A stretch of 64,000 bases of DNA from DATLED01 sp963750255 (GCA_963750255.1 CAVVPZ010000008.1:558001-622000); one strand, 5' to 3'; numbered from the stretch's first letter, positions 52,179 through 61,276 are shown. The notes: generated from the sequence alone by a model not told the origin. Program-made: numbers and translations.

Positions 52179-53553
52179 ATGAAGGCCACGGTCGAGCCCC
52201 TCGAGGGCAACAAGGTGAAGCTGTCGGTCGAGGTCGAGGAACTCGAGTTCGATCAGGCGGTCGACGCCGCCCTCCGCAAAATCTCTCGTGAAGTCCGGAT
52301 TCCCGGCTTCCGGCCGGGCAAGGCGCCCCGCAAGCTGCTCGAGGCCCGTATGGGTCGCAGCGGGGTTCGTCAAGAGGCCCTTCGTGAGGCCCTGCCCGAT
52401 TACTACGCCGCCGCCCTCCGTCAGACCGAGGTCGATCCGATCGCCCCGCCCGAGATCGATGTGACCTCGGGCGAAGACGACGGTCCGTTGGCCTTCGACG
52501 CCATCGTCGAGGTCAGGCCCCAGGTCAAGTTGGTCGGCTACCAGGGCCTGCAAGTGACGGTTCCGGCGCCTCTCGTGACCGACGACGAACTGTCGATCCA
52601 GATCGACCGCCTCCGCACGCCGTTCGGCGAGTTCGCGCGAGGTGGAGCGTCCGATCCAGGACAACGACCACGTCACCCTCGACTTGGTCGGCGAGCGCGA
52701 CGGCGAGCCCGTGCCTGGCATGTCCGTCGAGGACTACCTCTACGAGGTCGGTACCGACAACTTGGTGCCCGGAGCCGATGACGAGCTTCGGGGCGCCTCC
52801 AAGGGCGACGATCTCGAGTTCGAGTCGCCCTTCGGCGAGGTGGACGGGGTCGAGCAGTCGGTCGTCATCCGTTTGTCGATCAAAGACGTCAAGGAGATGG
52901 TCCTCCCCGACATCACCGACGAGTGGGCGAGCGAGGCGTCGGAGTTCGAAACGGTGGTGGAGCTCGAGGACGACTTGCGCTCGCGCATGGGCATGGTCAA
53001 AAAGGTGCAGGCCAACATGGCCGTGCGCGACGAGGCCGTGAAGGCGTTGGCCGGGTTGGTCGAAGACGAGATCCCCGAGCCGCTCATCAACTCCGAGATG
53101 GAGCGGCGGCTGCACGACCTCGCTCACCGACTCGAATCCCAGGGCGCCAACATCCAGCAGTACCTCGAGGCCACGGGTCAAGGTCAACAACAACTCGTCG
53201 ACGACCTCCGCGAGTCGTCCACCGAAGCGGTGCGGGCCGACCTGGCCCTCCGCGCGCTCGCTGATGCCGAGGCCCTCGACGTCACCGACGACGACCTCGA
53301 CGCCGAGTTGGCCCAGCTCGCTGACCGCATGCAACAGCCCGTCGACTCGCTGCGAGTGCAACTCGAAGATGCCGACCAGATGCCGTTGGTACGATCGGAC
53401 ATCCGAAAGGCGAAAGCCTTGGGTTGGCTCATGGAGCATGTCGAAATCGTCGACGAGGAAGGTCAGCCCATCGATCGCGCTGACCTGCAGCCCGATCCGG
53501 TCGCCGGTGACACCGACGACGAAGACGCCGAGACCGTGGAGGACGCGGAGTGA
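52179..53553 (+). CDS. tig: Trigger factor (frameshifted)
   Basis: Ribosome-associated chaperone and prolyl isomerase. Residues 1-120: ribosome-binding domain with the signature PGFRPGKAPRKLLEARMG. The frame breaks near 52636 in GCGCGAG; the next frame continues VERPIQDNDHVTLDLVGERD, the FKBP-type PPIase part, and the long helical C-terminal arms (EFETVVELEDDLRSRMGMVK, IPEPLINSEMERRLHDLAHR) with an acidic tail. Removing one C restores a 458-residue protein. Since clpP and clpX follow in the standard order, the break is probably an error. Confidence 0.93.
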
Positions 53554-54167
53554 CCTGGCTACCCAATGGCATCGAAGGGCAAGGGCTGCAGCAGCGCTCC
53601 ATCGACCTTCCGACCCGCCTGCTCGACGAGCACATCGTCTTCCTGCAGACGCCGATCGACGACCAGGTCGCTGCCGCCATCTGCCTCCAGCTGATCTGGC
53701 TCGAGTTCAAGAACGCCGATCGTGCGATCAACCTCTACATCAACAGCCCGGGCGGTGACATCACCGCGCTCTTCGCCATCTACGACACGATGCAATACGT
53801 GAAGAACGACATCAGCGTGGTGTGCCTCGGTCAGGCGGCGTCGGCGGCGGCGGTGCTGTTGTCGGCCGGCACCAAGGGGCTGCGCTACGCCCTTCCCCAC
53901 AGCCGCATCATGTTGCACCAGCCCTACGGTGGCGTCGCTGGACAAGCGAGCGACATCGAGATCCAGGCCAAGGAGATCCTGCGGATGCGCGAGGAGATCG
54001 ACCGGGTGCTGTCGCATCACACGGGCCAGCCCATCGAACGCATCGCCCGCGACACCAACCGTGACTTCTACCTGTCCGCCGATGAAGCCAAGGAGTACGG
54101 CATCATCGACGAAGTGATCACCAACCGGGACCTGTCAGCGGTGCCCCAAGCCGCCGGCGTGGCCTGA
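53550..54167 (+). CDS. clpP: ATP-dependent Clp protease proteolytic subunit
   Basis: 205 residues from GTG 53550, overlapping tig. Catalytic Ser in GQAASAAAVLLSAGTKG, His in ALPHSRIMLHQPYGG, Asp in DTNRDFYLSADEAKEYGIID. INLYINSPGGDITALFAIYD is the handle region. Forms the tetradecameric protease barrel with ClpX encoded 24 bases downstream. Only one clpP is in this cluster, whereas many actinobacteria carry clpP1-clpP2 here; the second may lie elsewhere. Confidence 0.96.
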   Translation: MTWLPNGIEGQGLQQRSIDLPTRLLDEHIVFLQTPIDDQVAAAICLQLIWLEFKNADRAINLYINSPGGDITALFAIYDTMQYVKNDISVVCLGQAASAAAVLLSAGTKGLRYALPHSRIMLHQPYGGVAGQASDIEIQAKEILRMREEIDRVLSHHTGQPIERIARDTNRDFYLSADEAKEYGIIDEVITNRDLSAVPQAAGVA

Positions 54168-54191
54168 GCGAGTCGGGGGGACCGAGAGCAG

Positions 54192-55466
54192 ATGGCCAAG
54201 TTCGGCGACGGGGGAGACCTCGTCAAGTGCAGCTTCTGTGGCAAATCCCAGAAGCAGGTGAAGAAGCTGATCGCCGGCCCTGGGGTCTACATCTGCGACG
54301 AGTGCATCGATCTCTGTAACGACATCATCGAAGAGGAGCTCTCCGGCGACAGCGAGGTCCGTTTCGACGAACTGCCCAAGCCGCGCGAGATCTACACCTT
54401 CCTCAACGACTACGTCATCGGCCAGGACCGGGCCAAGAAGATCTTGTCGGTGGCGGTCTACAACCACTACAAGCGCGTGCAGGCTGGAAGCAACGAGAAC
54501 GACATCGAGTTGTCGAAGTCCAACATCCTTCTGCTCGGTCCGACCGGGTGCGGCAAGACCCTGCTGGCCCAGACGCTGGCCCGGATGCTCAACGTGCCAT
54601 TCGCCATCGCCGACGCCACGGCGCTGACCGAGGCCGGCTACGTCGGCGAAGACGTCGAAAACATCCTCCTCAAGCTCATCCAGGCCGCCGACTACGACGT
54701 CAAGAAGGCCGAGACCGGCATCATCTACATCGACGAGATCGACAAGATCGCCCGCAAGAGCGAGAACCCGTCGATCACCCGCGATGTGTCGGGCGAAGGC
54801 GTGCAGCAGGCGCTCCTCAAGATCCTCGAGGGCACGACGGCGTCGGTGCCGCCCCAAGGCGGGCGAAAGCACCCGCACCAGGAATTCATTCAGATCGACA
54901 CCACCAACATCCTCTTCATCTGCGGTGGTGCGTTCGCCGGACTCGACAAGATCATCGAGGGCCGCGTGGGGCGTAAATCGATCGGTTTCCGCACCGAGAT
55001 CGACAAGGACAGTCCCAAGGACCTGTCCCAGGTCTTCGTCCACGTCGTTCCCGAGGACTTGCTCAAGTTCGGCCTGATCCCCGAGTTCGTGGGGCGTCTC
55101 CCGGTGATCGGCGCCGTGCAGAATCTCGATCACGAGGCGCTGATCCAGATCCTCGTCGAGCCGAAGAACGCGCTGGTCAAGCAGTACCGGCGCACGTTCG
55201 CCCTCGACAACATCGACCTCGAGTTCAGCGACGACGCCCTGCATGCGATCGCCGACCAGGCGTTGCTTCGAGGCACGGGAGCGCGAGGCTTGCGCGCCAT
55301 TCTCGAGGAGGTCCTCCTCGAGGTGATGTACGACCTGCCGTCGCGCACCGACATCGGCAAGTGCCTCATCGACGGCAAGGTCGTGCTCGAGCGGGTCAAC
55401 CCCACGCTCGTGCCCCGCAGCGAGACGCCGGCCAAATCCGACCGGCCCCGCCGCGCCGCCAGCTGA
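54192..55466 (+). CDS. clpX: ATP-dependent Clp protease ATP-binding subunit ClpX
   Basis: 424 residues. N-terminal zinc-binding domain: CSFCGKSQKQVKKL and GVYICDECIDLC. AAA+ module: Walker A LLGPTGCGKTLLAQTLA, Walker B GIIYIDEIDKIARK, sensor regions near EFVGRLPVIGAVQNL and the arginine sensor in LLRGTGARGLRAILEEVL; the pore loop GYVGEDVEN is present. Unfolds substrates for ClpP. Full-length and unbroken. Confidence 0.97.
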   Translation: MAKFGDGGDLVKCSFCGKSQKQVKKLIAGPGVYICDECIDLCNDIIEEELSGDSEVRFDELPKPREIYTFLNDYVIGQDRAKKILSVAVYNHYKRVQAGSNENDIELSKSNILLLGPTGCGKTLLAQTLARMLNVPFAIADATALTEAGYVGEDVENILLKLIQAADYDVKKAETGIIYIDEIDKIARKSENPSITRDVSGEGVQQALLKILEGTTASVPPQGGRKHPHQEFIQIDTTNILFICGGAFAGLDKIIEGRVGRKSIGFRTEIDKDSPKDLSQVFVHVVPEDLLKFGLIPEFVGRLPVIGAVQNLDHEALIQILVEPKNALVKQYRRTFALDNIDLEFSDDALHAIADQALLRGTGARGLRAILEEVLLEVMYDLPSRTDIGKCLIDGKVVLERVNPTLVPRSETPAKSDRPRRAAS

Positions 55467-55470
55467 GTCG

Positions 55471-55938
55471 CTAACCCGCTTCGCCGCCGTTCTCTTCGAC
55501 GTCGTCTATGGCATCGACCGGCGCAACGCCGGCGAGCACGGCGACGAGTCCGGGCAGATAACGGTCCATGGTCAATACGTTGGCCACCACTGCGTTGCGA
55601 ACGAGTGCCGCTGACGGCACGGCCCCGTCGGCATCGACCGCGGTGCGAAATCTGACCTCGCCCCCGTCCACGTCGAGTTCGAAGTTGCCCACGGCGAGAC
55701 CGAAGTTGGCGCGATTGCAGAACTCGCCGACGGCGGCCCGCCACTCGTCAGCGATGGGAGCGGGGAACGCGCCGACGAACACCGCCCTGGCATCCTCGTC
55801 GAACACGTGGATGCGGACCGGCCACACCGAAGAGGTTCCCTCGAACGCTGTCTCCAGGACGCCGAAATCGGTCGTTGCGACCGGCCAATCCTCCTCGGCG
55901 AAGAACGCGTCGACGGCTTCGGCGATGGGGCTGGCCAT
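55471..55938 (-). CDS. YbjN-like domain protein
   Basis: 155 residues from ATG 55938; the longer frame overlaps the divergent gene. EAVDAFFAEEDWPVATTD and VWPVRIHVFDEDARAVFVG then RAAVGEFCNRANFGLAVGNF match the YbjN/type-III-chaperone-like fold (DUF1790-type). A dimeric, ligand-free chaperone-like role is assumed for such proteins. Convergent with clpX. Confidence 0.7.
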   Translation of the reverse strand: MASPIAEAVDAFFAEEDWPVATTDFGVLETAFEGTSSVWPVRIHVFDEDARAVFVGAFPAPIADEWRAAVGEFCNRANFGLAVGNFELDVDGGEVRFRTAVDADGAVPSAALVRNAVVANVLTMDRYLPGLVAVLAGVAPVDAIDDVEENGGEAG

Positions 55939-55993
55939 AGCTGTCACCCTAGGAGCCGGTTGGACGGCGACCGGTGCTGGGTAGGCTCGGGCC

Positions 55994-56586
55994 ATGAGGA
56001 AGCTCGTGAAAGTCGCGCTCGTTCGCCGGTACGGCCGGGGCGGCCGCCGGTGCTGTCCAGGCGTTTCGAAAGGATGAGCCCACCGAGATCATCGCCAAGA
56101 AGGCGATGACCGGAGCGGGCGAGGCCGCCGCCGTCGGCGCCCTCGTCGGGTTCATGCTCGATCGCCGCGAACAAGAAGCGCAAGGCCAAGCATCGGGCCC
56201 GGTTCGGCGCCTCGCTCGCGTCGACGGGGTTGGTCGAGCTGTCAAGGGCGGCACGCCCGGCGCTCGAGCACGCCGTCGAAGCCCTTTCGTCGGCGGCCGA
56301 GGCCGCCCGACCCCGCGTCGAGCACGCCTACGAGTCGGCCCGCCCTCGCGTCGAGCAGGCCTACGAGGCGGCCCGACCCCGGGTGGAGCAGGCCTACGAG
56401 TCGGCTCGGCCACACGTCGAGCAAGCCGCTCGCCTGGCCCGCGATCGCGCCGTCGAGGCGGCCGAGGCGGCCCGTCCCCGCGTCGAGCACGCAGTGGAAA
56501 CCGCCCGACCCAAGGTCGAGCACGCCGCCAAGGTGGCCCGGGAGCGGGCGCACGAGGCGGCCGAACAAGCCCGACGTGCCGCCTGA
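55994..56586 (+). CDS. Helical-repeat protein with N-terminal membrane segment (two frameshifts)
   Basis: ATG 55994 begins MRKLVKVAL; a +1 shift near 56022 joins FAGTAGAAAGAVQAF and AAAVGALVGFMLDRR, and a second near 56170 joins ANKKRKAKHRARFGASLA and the repeat region to 56586. The repeat is an 11-residue amphipathic unit, ARPRVEQAYES and variants, about nine copies, like apolipoprotein- or LEA-type helices. Such proteins coat membranes or lipid. Lies 35 bases before the ValRS-like gene. Confidence 0.6.
56305..56436 (+). repeat. Four 33-bp tandem repeats (11-residue helical units)
   Basis: Units at 56305, 56338, 56371 and 56404, each encoding A-R-P-x-V-E-x-A-x-x-x. More degenerate copies follow to about 56560. 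Confidence 0.75.
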
Positions 56587-56621
56587 ACCAGACCGTCCGC
56601 CACGGGTAGCGTGGCGCGGTC

Positions 56622-58403
56622 GTGCCCGACGCCCGTGCCATCGTCACCGCCCCGATGGCACCCGCCGCGGGTCTCGGAGTCACCCAACTCGCCACCATCG
56701 TGGCCGCCGATGCACTTGTGCGCCGGGCGTGGTCGGCGGGGCGTGCCGCCGAACTCGTGGTGCCGACCATCCGGCGCGATCACCGCGGACAGTACGCGTT
56801 CGACCTCCACTTGGCCCGCGAGGGGCTCGAGCGCGGCAGCCTCCCTGCCGCTGAGTCCGACCGCCGCCGAGAAGCGTTCGAGGCCGATCGCGGACTGGCG
56901 GCCGCCGAGATGCTGGCCCGCCTCTCTGTCACCGCCGACCTCGGCTCGGCAACGACAGCATCCGAGGCCACGGTTTCCGCCGCCCGGACGGCGTTCGTGA
57001 GGCTCTTCGATGCCGGCCAGATCGAGCTGACCGACCAGGTGGTGGCGTCGTGTCCGAAGTGCCGGGTAGCCGTCGACGCCGTCGACACCTTGCTGGTCGA
57101 TACCGAGGTCGAAGAGTTGACCCTCCAGCTTTGGGCCGAGAACGGCGCGGAACTCTTGGTGCGCACGACGGCGCCCGAACTGCTCCCCGGAGCAGTCGCC
57201 GTCGCCGTCGCCCCGGGGTCGGTCGGGGAGGGTTCCGACGTACGCCTGCCCATCACGGGTCGGTTGGTTCCGGTCATCGGCGACGCGATGCGTGCCCGTC
57301 CCGCGCTCGTCGTCCCCGCCCACGACGGCGAAGACCTGGTGCTCGCCTCGGGCAATGGGCTTCGCCCGATCCCGGTGCTCGACGACGAAGGCTCCATGGC
57401 AATCGCCGGCCCACTGGCCGGATTGGCGCGGTACGCGGCTCGAGCCAAGGCTCGCACCCTCCTCGACGCCGAGGGAGTCGTCGCTGGTGTGGAGGCCAGT
57501 ACCGAGGAAACCGCTCGGTGTGGACGGTGCGGGACAACCGTGGTGCCGATCATCGGCCGGCATTGGTTCCTGCGGGCCGCGCCGCTCGAGTTGGCCGCTG
57601 CTGACTCGGTACGTAACGGGATGCTCCACTTCTCACCGCCCGAGGCTCGCGACGCCTTTCTGGCCAGCGCCGGGGTTCGCCGCGATTGGTGTCTGAGCAC
57701 GGGGGTCTCGTCCGGGGCGCGGGTTCCTGCGGCCACCTGCATCGAGTGTCATGCGGTCAGCGTCGAGGCCAGTGGGCCAGGTTCGTGTGGCAAATGCATG
57801 GGGACGACCGTGGCCGACGACCAGTGGCTCGATGCGCGATTCGTCGCCGCGACATGGGCGCTCGTGCATGCGGGCCTCTTTGCCACTCGTGCGCCGTGGG
57901 GACGTACGGGGCGTCGCCTGACTCGGCCCGTTTCCCCTCCGGCCGAGACCGTGGTCGTGGCTTCGAGCAGCGACCTGATCGCCTGGGTGCTGCCCGCGGT
58001 GGCCCTCGGTCTTCGGCTCTGCGGCCAGCCGCCCTTCGCCGCCGTCGTCGTTCACCCGTGGCTCGACCACGACGCATCGATCGCCGGCGCGCTGATCGAA
58101 CCGATCGATCACCGTGTCGTGCGCCTCGCTCTCGTCGCCGGCGATCTCGACCTCGACGCCGCCGACGCCGCTGTTGCCGCTCTTGATCGCCCCGACGACG
58201 CCGGTGAGCTCGACACGCCGGCGAGCGAGAGTGCCGCGGTCGCCGCCGCGGTGGCCGACGCGGTGGCCGACGGGGTGGCGGCCCTCGACGCCCTCGCCCC
58301 GGCGCGCGCCGCGGCGCTCCTCGCCTCGGCCCTGGCCGGCGGGGTACCGGCGGGTGTCGCCGATCGCCTCCGGGCATTGGCTCTTCCGATCCTGGGCGAT
58401 TAG
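56622..58403 (+). CDS. Valyl-tRNA-synthetase-like protein without catalytic motifs
   Basis: 593 residues; ValRS is usually 850-900. The order of a class I synthetase is kept: a Rossmann start (RAIVTAPMAPAAGLGVTQLA) where HIGH should stand but GVTQ does; C144-x2-C147; an editing-domain-like strand VRTTAPELLPGAVAVAVA (180-197); C300-x2-C303 then RHWFLRAAPLE; RDWCLSTGVSSGARVPA (354-370) like the RDWCISRQLWWGHRIP of ValRS; C373, C376, C389, C392; QWLDARF. After VVVHPWL no KMSKS appears and the anticodon domain is absent. It sits between clpX and folC, where valS often is. Hypothesis: editing or regulatory protein. Confidence 0.7.
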   Translation: MPDARAIVTAPMAPAAGLGVTQLATIVAADALVRRAWSAGRAAELVVPTIRRDHRGQYAFDLHLAREGLERGSLPAAESDRRREAFEADRGLAAAEMLARLSVTADLGSATTASEATVSAARTAFVRLFDAGQIELTDQVVASCPKCRVAVDAVDTLLVDTEVEELTLQLWAENGAELLVRTTAPELLPGAVAVAVAPGSVGEGSDVRLPITGRLVPVIGDAMRARPALVVPAHDGEDLVLASGNGLRPIPVLDDEGSMAIAGPLAGLARYAARAKARTLLDAEGVVAGVEASTEETARCGRCGTTVVPIIGRHWFLRAAPLELAAADSVRNGMLHFSPPEARDAFLASAGVRRDWCLSTGVSSGARVPAATCIECHAVSVEASGPGSCGKCMGTTVADDQWLDARFVAATWALVHAGLFATRAPWGRTGRRLTRPVSPPAETVVVASSSDLIAWVLPAVALGLRLCGQPPFAAVVVHPWLDHDASIAGALIEPIDHRVVRLALVAGDLDLDAADAAVAALDRPDDAGELDTPASESAAVAAAVADAVADGVAALDALAPARAAALLASALAGGVPAGVADRLRALALPILGD

Positions 58404-58406
58404 ACG

Positions 58407-59717
58407 ATGACCATGACGATGACCTACGCCGAGGCGCTCCGCTGGCTCGACGGCCGCATCAACCTCGAGGCGACGGTGTCGCCGACCCGCTTGGCACCGC
58501 CGACCCTCGATCGCATGCGCCAACTGGTTGGGCTGCTCGGTGATCCACAAGGCGACGTTCCCGTCGTCCATCTCACGGGCACCAACGGCAAGACGTCGAC
58601 GTCGCGACTCCTGACCCGCCTGCTCGAACTCGCCGGGCTGACCGTCGGCACCTATACGAGTCCTCATCTCGAGTCGCTCACCGAGCGCATCAGTCGCAAC
58701 GGTGAACCGATCGCCGAGGACGAGTTGGCCGAAAACGTCGCCGCCGTCGCCGCCGTGATCGAACTGATGGATGCGCAGCCAACCTATTTCGAGGTGCTGA
58801 CCGCCGTTGCCTTCCGCTGGTTCGCCGACGTGGCGGTTCACGCCGCCGTGGTGGAGGTCGGCCTCCTCGGTCGCTGGGATGCGACCAACGTTGCCGACGG
58901 ACAAGTTGCCGTCGTCACCAACGTCGGGGCCGACCACCTTGACTACGCCGGCTCGGTCGAGAACATCGCCCGGGAGAAGTCCGGCATCGTCAAGCCCGGG
59001 TCGATCCTCGTCCTCGGCGAGACCAACGAGCGACTGACGCCGTACTTCGAGGGAACCGAGGCCGCCGAGGTGTGGCGGCGGGGGGAGGATTTCGCCGTCG
59101 TCGACAACGACATGGCCGTCGGCGGCCGTCTCATCACCCTTCGCACGCCGACGTCGATGTACGAGGACCTGTTCCTCAACCTCCACGGCGCCTATCAGGC
59201 CGACAACGCCTCGATCGCGCTGGCCGCCTGCGAGGCGTTTCTCGGCGGCCCCCTCGACACCGCGCTCGTGCAGGAGGCGTTCGAGACCGTCACCTCGCCC
59301 GGCCGGCTCGAGGTCGTGGGCCGCCTCCCGCTCCTCCTGCTCGACGGCGCCCACAACGAGGCCGGGGCCCAAGTGCTGGCCACCGCCATCGACGACGAGT
59401 TCGGCGAGGTCCGTCGGTGGACGCTCGTCTTCGGGGTGCTCACGCCGCACGACCCCGGAGCCTTCCTCGACGCGCTCGACCTCACCGACGTCGATCGGGT
59501 GGTGGCGTGTGCGTCGAACTCGCCGCGAGCCGTGCCGGCGGCCGAGGTCGCCGCCGCGGCCGAGCGGCGCGGGCTCGAGGTCGAGATCGCGGGCGGGGTG
59601 GCCGACGCGCTCGCCCGCGCCCTCGCCGGTATCGCCGAGGACGATGGGGTGTTGGTCACCGGTTCGCTCCACGTCGTCGGCGAGGCACGGGCCGCAGTGC
59701 GTCGGGGCATCGGCTGA
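58407..59717 (+). CDS. folC: Folylpolyglutamate synthase / dihydrofolate synthase
   Basis: 436 residues. VVHLTGTNGKTSTSRLLTRL is the Mur-ligase P-loop, GTYTSPHLESLTERI the folate-binding loop and VEVGLLGRWDATNV with VVTNVGADHLDYAG the metal and central motifs; LLLLDGAHNEAGAQVLATA marks the C-terminal domain. Adds glutamate to folates with ATP. Starts 4 bases after the ValRS-like gene, so the two are one transcript. Confidence 0.95.
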   Translation: MTMTMTYAEALRWLDGRINLEATVSPTRLAPPTLDRMRQLVGLLGDPQGDVPVVHLTGTNGKTSTSRLLTRLLELAGLTVGTYTSPHLESLTERISRNGEPIAEDELAENVAAVAAVIELMDAQPTYFEVLTAVAFRWFADVAVHAAVVEVGLLGRWDATNVADGQVAVVTNVGADHLDYAGSVENIAREKSGIVKPGSILVLGETNERLTPYFEGTEAAEVWRRGEDFAVVDNDMAVGGRLITLRTPTSMYEDLFLNLHGAYQADNASIALAACEAFLGGPLDTALVQEAFETVTSPGRLEVVGRLPLLLLDGAHNEAGAQVLATAIDDEFGEVRRWTLVFGVLTPHDPGAFLDALDLTDVDRVVACASNSPRAVPAAEVAAAAERRGLEVEIAGGVADALARALAGIAEDDGVLVTGSLHVVGEARAAVRRGIG

Positions 59718-59758
59718 CTGGGACGAGCGCCGCCCGCCCCGCTACGGTGCTGCGTCCT

Positions 59759-60166
59759 ATGGACCGCACCTTTGTCGCTTGCAAGCCCGACGCCGTCGAA
59801 CGCGGCCTTTCCGGCGAGATCGTCGCCCGCTTCGAGCGCAAGGGACTCAAGCTCGTCGCCGCAGAGCTCCGAACCATCGATCGCGAGACAGCCGGTCAGC
59901 ACTACGAGGAGCACAAGGACAAGCCGTTCTTCGGCGAACTGGTCGACTTCATCACCCGCGGGCCGGCCCTTCTCTGCGTGTTCGAGGGGCCCGAGGACAC
60001 GTGGAAGGTGGTGCGCACCCTGATGGGCGCCACCAATCCCAAGGAGGCGGCCCCCGGAACGATCCGCGGCGACCTCGGCATCCTCATGACAGAGAACCTC
60101 GTCCACGGGTCGGACGGCCCCGACTCGGCCACCCGCGAGATCGGCATCTTCTTCCCCAACCTCTAA
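59759..60166 (+). CDS. ndk: Nucleoside diphosphate kinase
   Basis: 135 residues. MDRTFVACKPDAVERGLSGE and KGLKLVAAELRT are the typical opening. MGATNPKEAAPGTIRGDLG is canonical, and the catalytic histidine is in NLVHGSDGPDSA. Transfers phosphate from ATP to NDPs through phospho-His. In folC-ndk-mre order with the block around it. Confidence 0.97.
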   Translation: MDRTFVACKPDAVERGLSGEIVARFERKGLKLVAAELRTIDRETAGQHYEEHKDKPFFGELVDFITRGPALLCVFEGPEDTWKVVRTLMGATNPKEAAPGTIRGDLGILMTENLVHGSDGPDSATREIGIFFPNL

Positions 60167-60172
60167 CCCCCC

Positions 60173-60224
60173 CCGCTTTCCGGCAGAAGATGCGGTCAGG
60201 CCGCACGTTCGCGCCGGAAAGCGG
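60173..60224. repeat. Hairpin repeat, left copy
   Basis: CCGCTTTCCGGC ... GCCGGAAAGCGG with an inner TGCGG/CCGCA stem. The copy at 61138-61191 shares about 41 of 47 core bases, in the same orientation. The stop codon of the AbiEi-like gene lies inside it. Confidence 0.75.
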
Positions 60225-61095
60225 CGGAGGCGATGGCGAGAATTTCGTTGGCCGTCGTCGTCGAGGTGATCGGCCACACCTCCCACCCCGCGCGTTGGAT
60301 GGCCCGCCAACGGGCGCGGTCTTCGTGGAACTTGGTCAGGTGGAAGTGGACCGAGTCGTACTCGTAGGCCGTGCGGACCTCGGTCCAGCCAAGGTCGAGA
60401 TGAAGCGTGCCCAGCGACGTCGCCACCGCGATCTGTTGCTGAGGACGGGGATACCCGGCGTTGACAAGGAGGTCGACGAGGTCGGCTTCGGGATCGCTGT
60501 CGCCCGGGTCGTAGCCGGGGATCCGATGCTCGAGATAGTCGAGCAGCGGGTTGATCGCTCGACGTCCCGATGTCGGCACCTCGTCGACTGTGCGAGCGAG
60601 GACGGGGAGGGTGAAGAGGCGGCGGCGAAGCGCGTCGTTGACCGACGAGGCCAACTGACGATGGGTCGGAAATCCGCATACGTCGATGACGGTGCGCGCC
60701 GCTGACGTGACCGGGATGGCACCGACCCGGGCGATGTGACCGGCAGGGAGCGCGTCGGTCTCATGTCCTCGGACCCCGGGCATCCGTGGGCGGTTGCCGG
60801 GCCGCAGGAGATCGATCTTGTCGGCCTCGGGCAGAAACAGCAACGCCCAGAGGGAGGCGGCGGTGAGGTGTGAGGCGACGGACCCGGGAGCGGCCAGCAC
60901 GGCGGCAAGTCGCGCCTGCTCCGGTGAACGAGGTGCGCCGGCGACGCGGACGACGCCGCGGCGCTCGGCCACCAGTTGCCCGCGGTCCACCGCGGCGCGC
61001 AGACGAGCCGTCGTCCATCCGGCCGTTCGGAGTTGGGCCATCGTGGCCAGCCCAAGTTGGCGGCCGAAGAGCAGATCGAGGGGGGCGGTTTTCAT
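60196..61095 (-). CDS. AbiEi-antitoxin-like / DUF559-like protein
   Basis: 299 residues from ATG 61095. N-terminal winged helix like AbiEi (GLATMAQLRTAGWTTARLRA), then a RGVVRVAGAPRSPEQARL strand, HLTAASLWALLFLP, and VTSAARTVIDVCGFP. The C-terminal third (DLGWTEVRTAYEYDSVHFHL, KFHEDRARWRAIQRAGWEVW) is a restriction-endonuclease-like DUF559/Vsr-type fold with plausible acidic active-site residues. Actinobacterial single-gene relatives are common and of unknown function. Opposite in strand to the flanking housekeeping genes and framed by hairpin repeats. Confidence 0.75.
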   Translation of the reverse strand: MKTAPLDLLFGRQLGLATMAQLRTAGWTTARLRAAVDRGQLVAERRGVVRVAGAPRSPEQARLAAVLAAPGSVASHLTAASLWALLFLPEADKIDLLRPGNRPRMPGVRGHETDALPAGHIARVGAIPVTSAARTVIDVCGFPTHRQLASSVNDALRRRLFTLPVLARTVDEVPTSGRRAINPLLDYLEHRIPGYDPGDSDPEADLVDLLVNAGYPRPQQQIAVATSLGTLHLDLGWTEVRTAYEYDSVHFHLTKFHEDRARWRAIQRAGWEVWPITSTTTANEILAIASAAFRRERAA

Positions 61096-61137
61096 GCATT
61101 GACGTTGCCATCCAGGTGCGACACCACCCCCACCCCT

Positions 61138-61191
61138 CCGGCTTTCCGGCAAAAGATGCGGCTATGCCGCCGGTTCGCGCCGGAAAGCCGG
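61138..61191. repeat. Hairpin repeat, right copy
   Basis: CCGGCTTTCCGGC ... GCCGGAAAGCCGG with an inner GCGGC/GCCGC stem. Differences from the left copy fall largely where the partner base also differs, so the fold is conserved. Confidence 0.75.
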
Positions 61192-61260
61192 GTCGGGGGT
61201 TGGCTGGCGGACGGGGCGGTGTGGCCGTAGCCTGGGCTGTCCTCCGCCCTGCCCAATGAG

Positions 61261-61267
61261 AGGAGGG
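61261..61267 (+). promoter_or_regulatory. Strong ribosome-binding site of mreB
   Basis: AGGAGGG, 9 bases before ATG 61277; a near-perfect anti-16S match. It decides the mreB start against an upstream in-frame codon at 61256. Confidence 0.7.
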
Positions 61268-61276
61268 TCTGCCGCG

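Noticed and set aside
52630..52645. Programmed +1 frameshift in tig (and mreC)
   Set aside because: No slippery codon with a rare or stop codon as in prfB, and the shift sites differ from gene to gene; sequence error fits better.
56622..58403. Calling this gene valS
   Set aside because: Position and similarity invite it, but HIGH, KMSKS and the anticodon-binding domain are absent and the length is a third too short.
57633..59672. A 679-codon open frame on the minus strand
   Set aside because: It lies antisense to the ValRS-like gene and folC, both with strong family motifs; the translation is Arg/Gly/His-rich with no domain. It is a by-product of high-GC codon bias.
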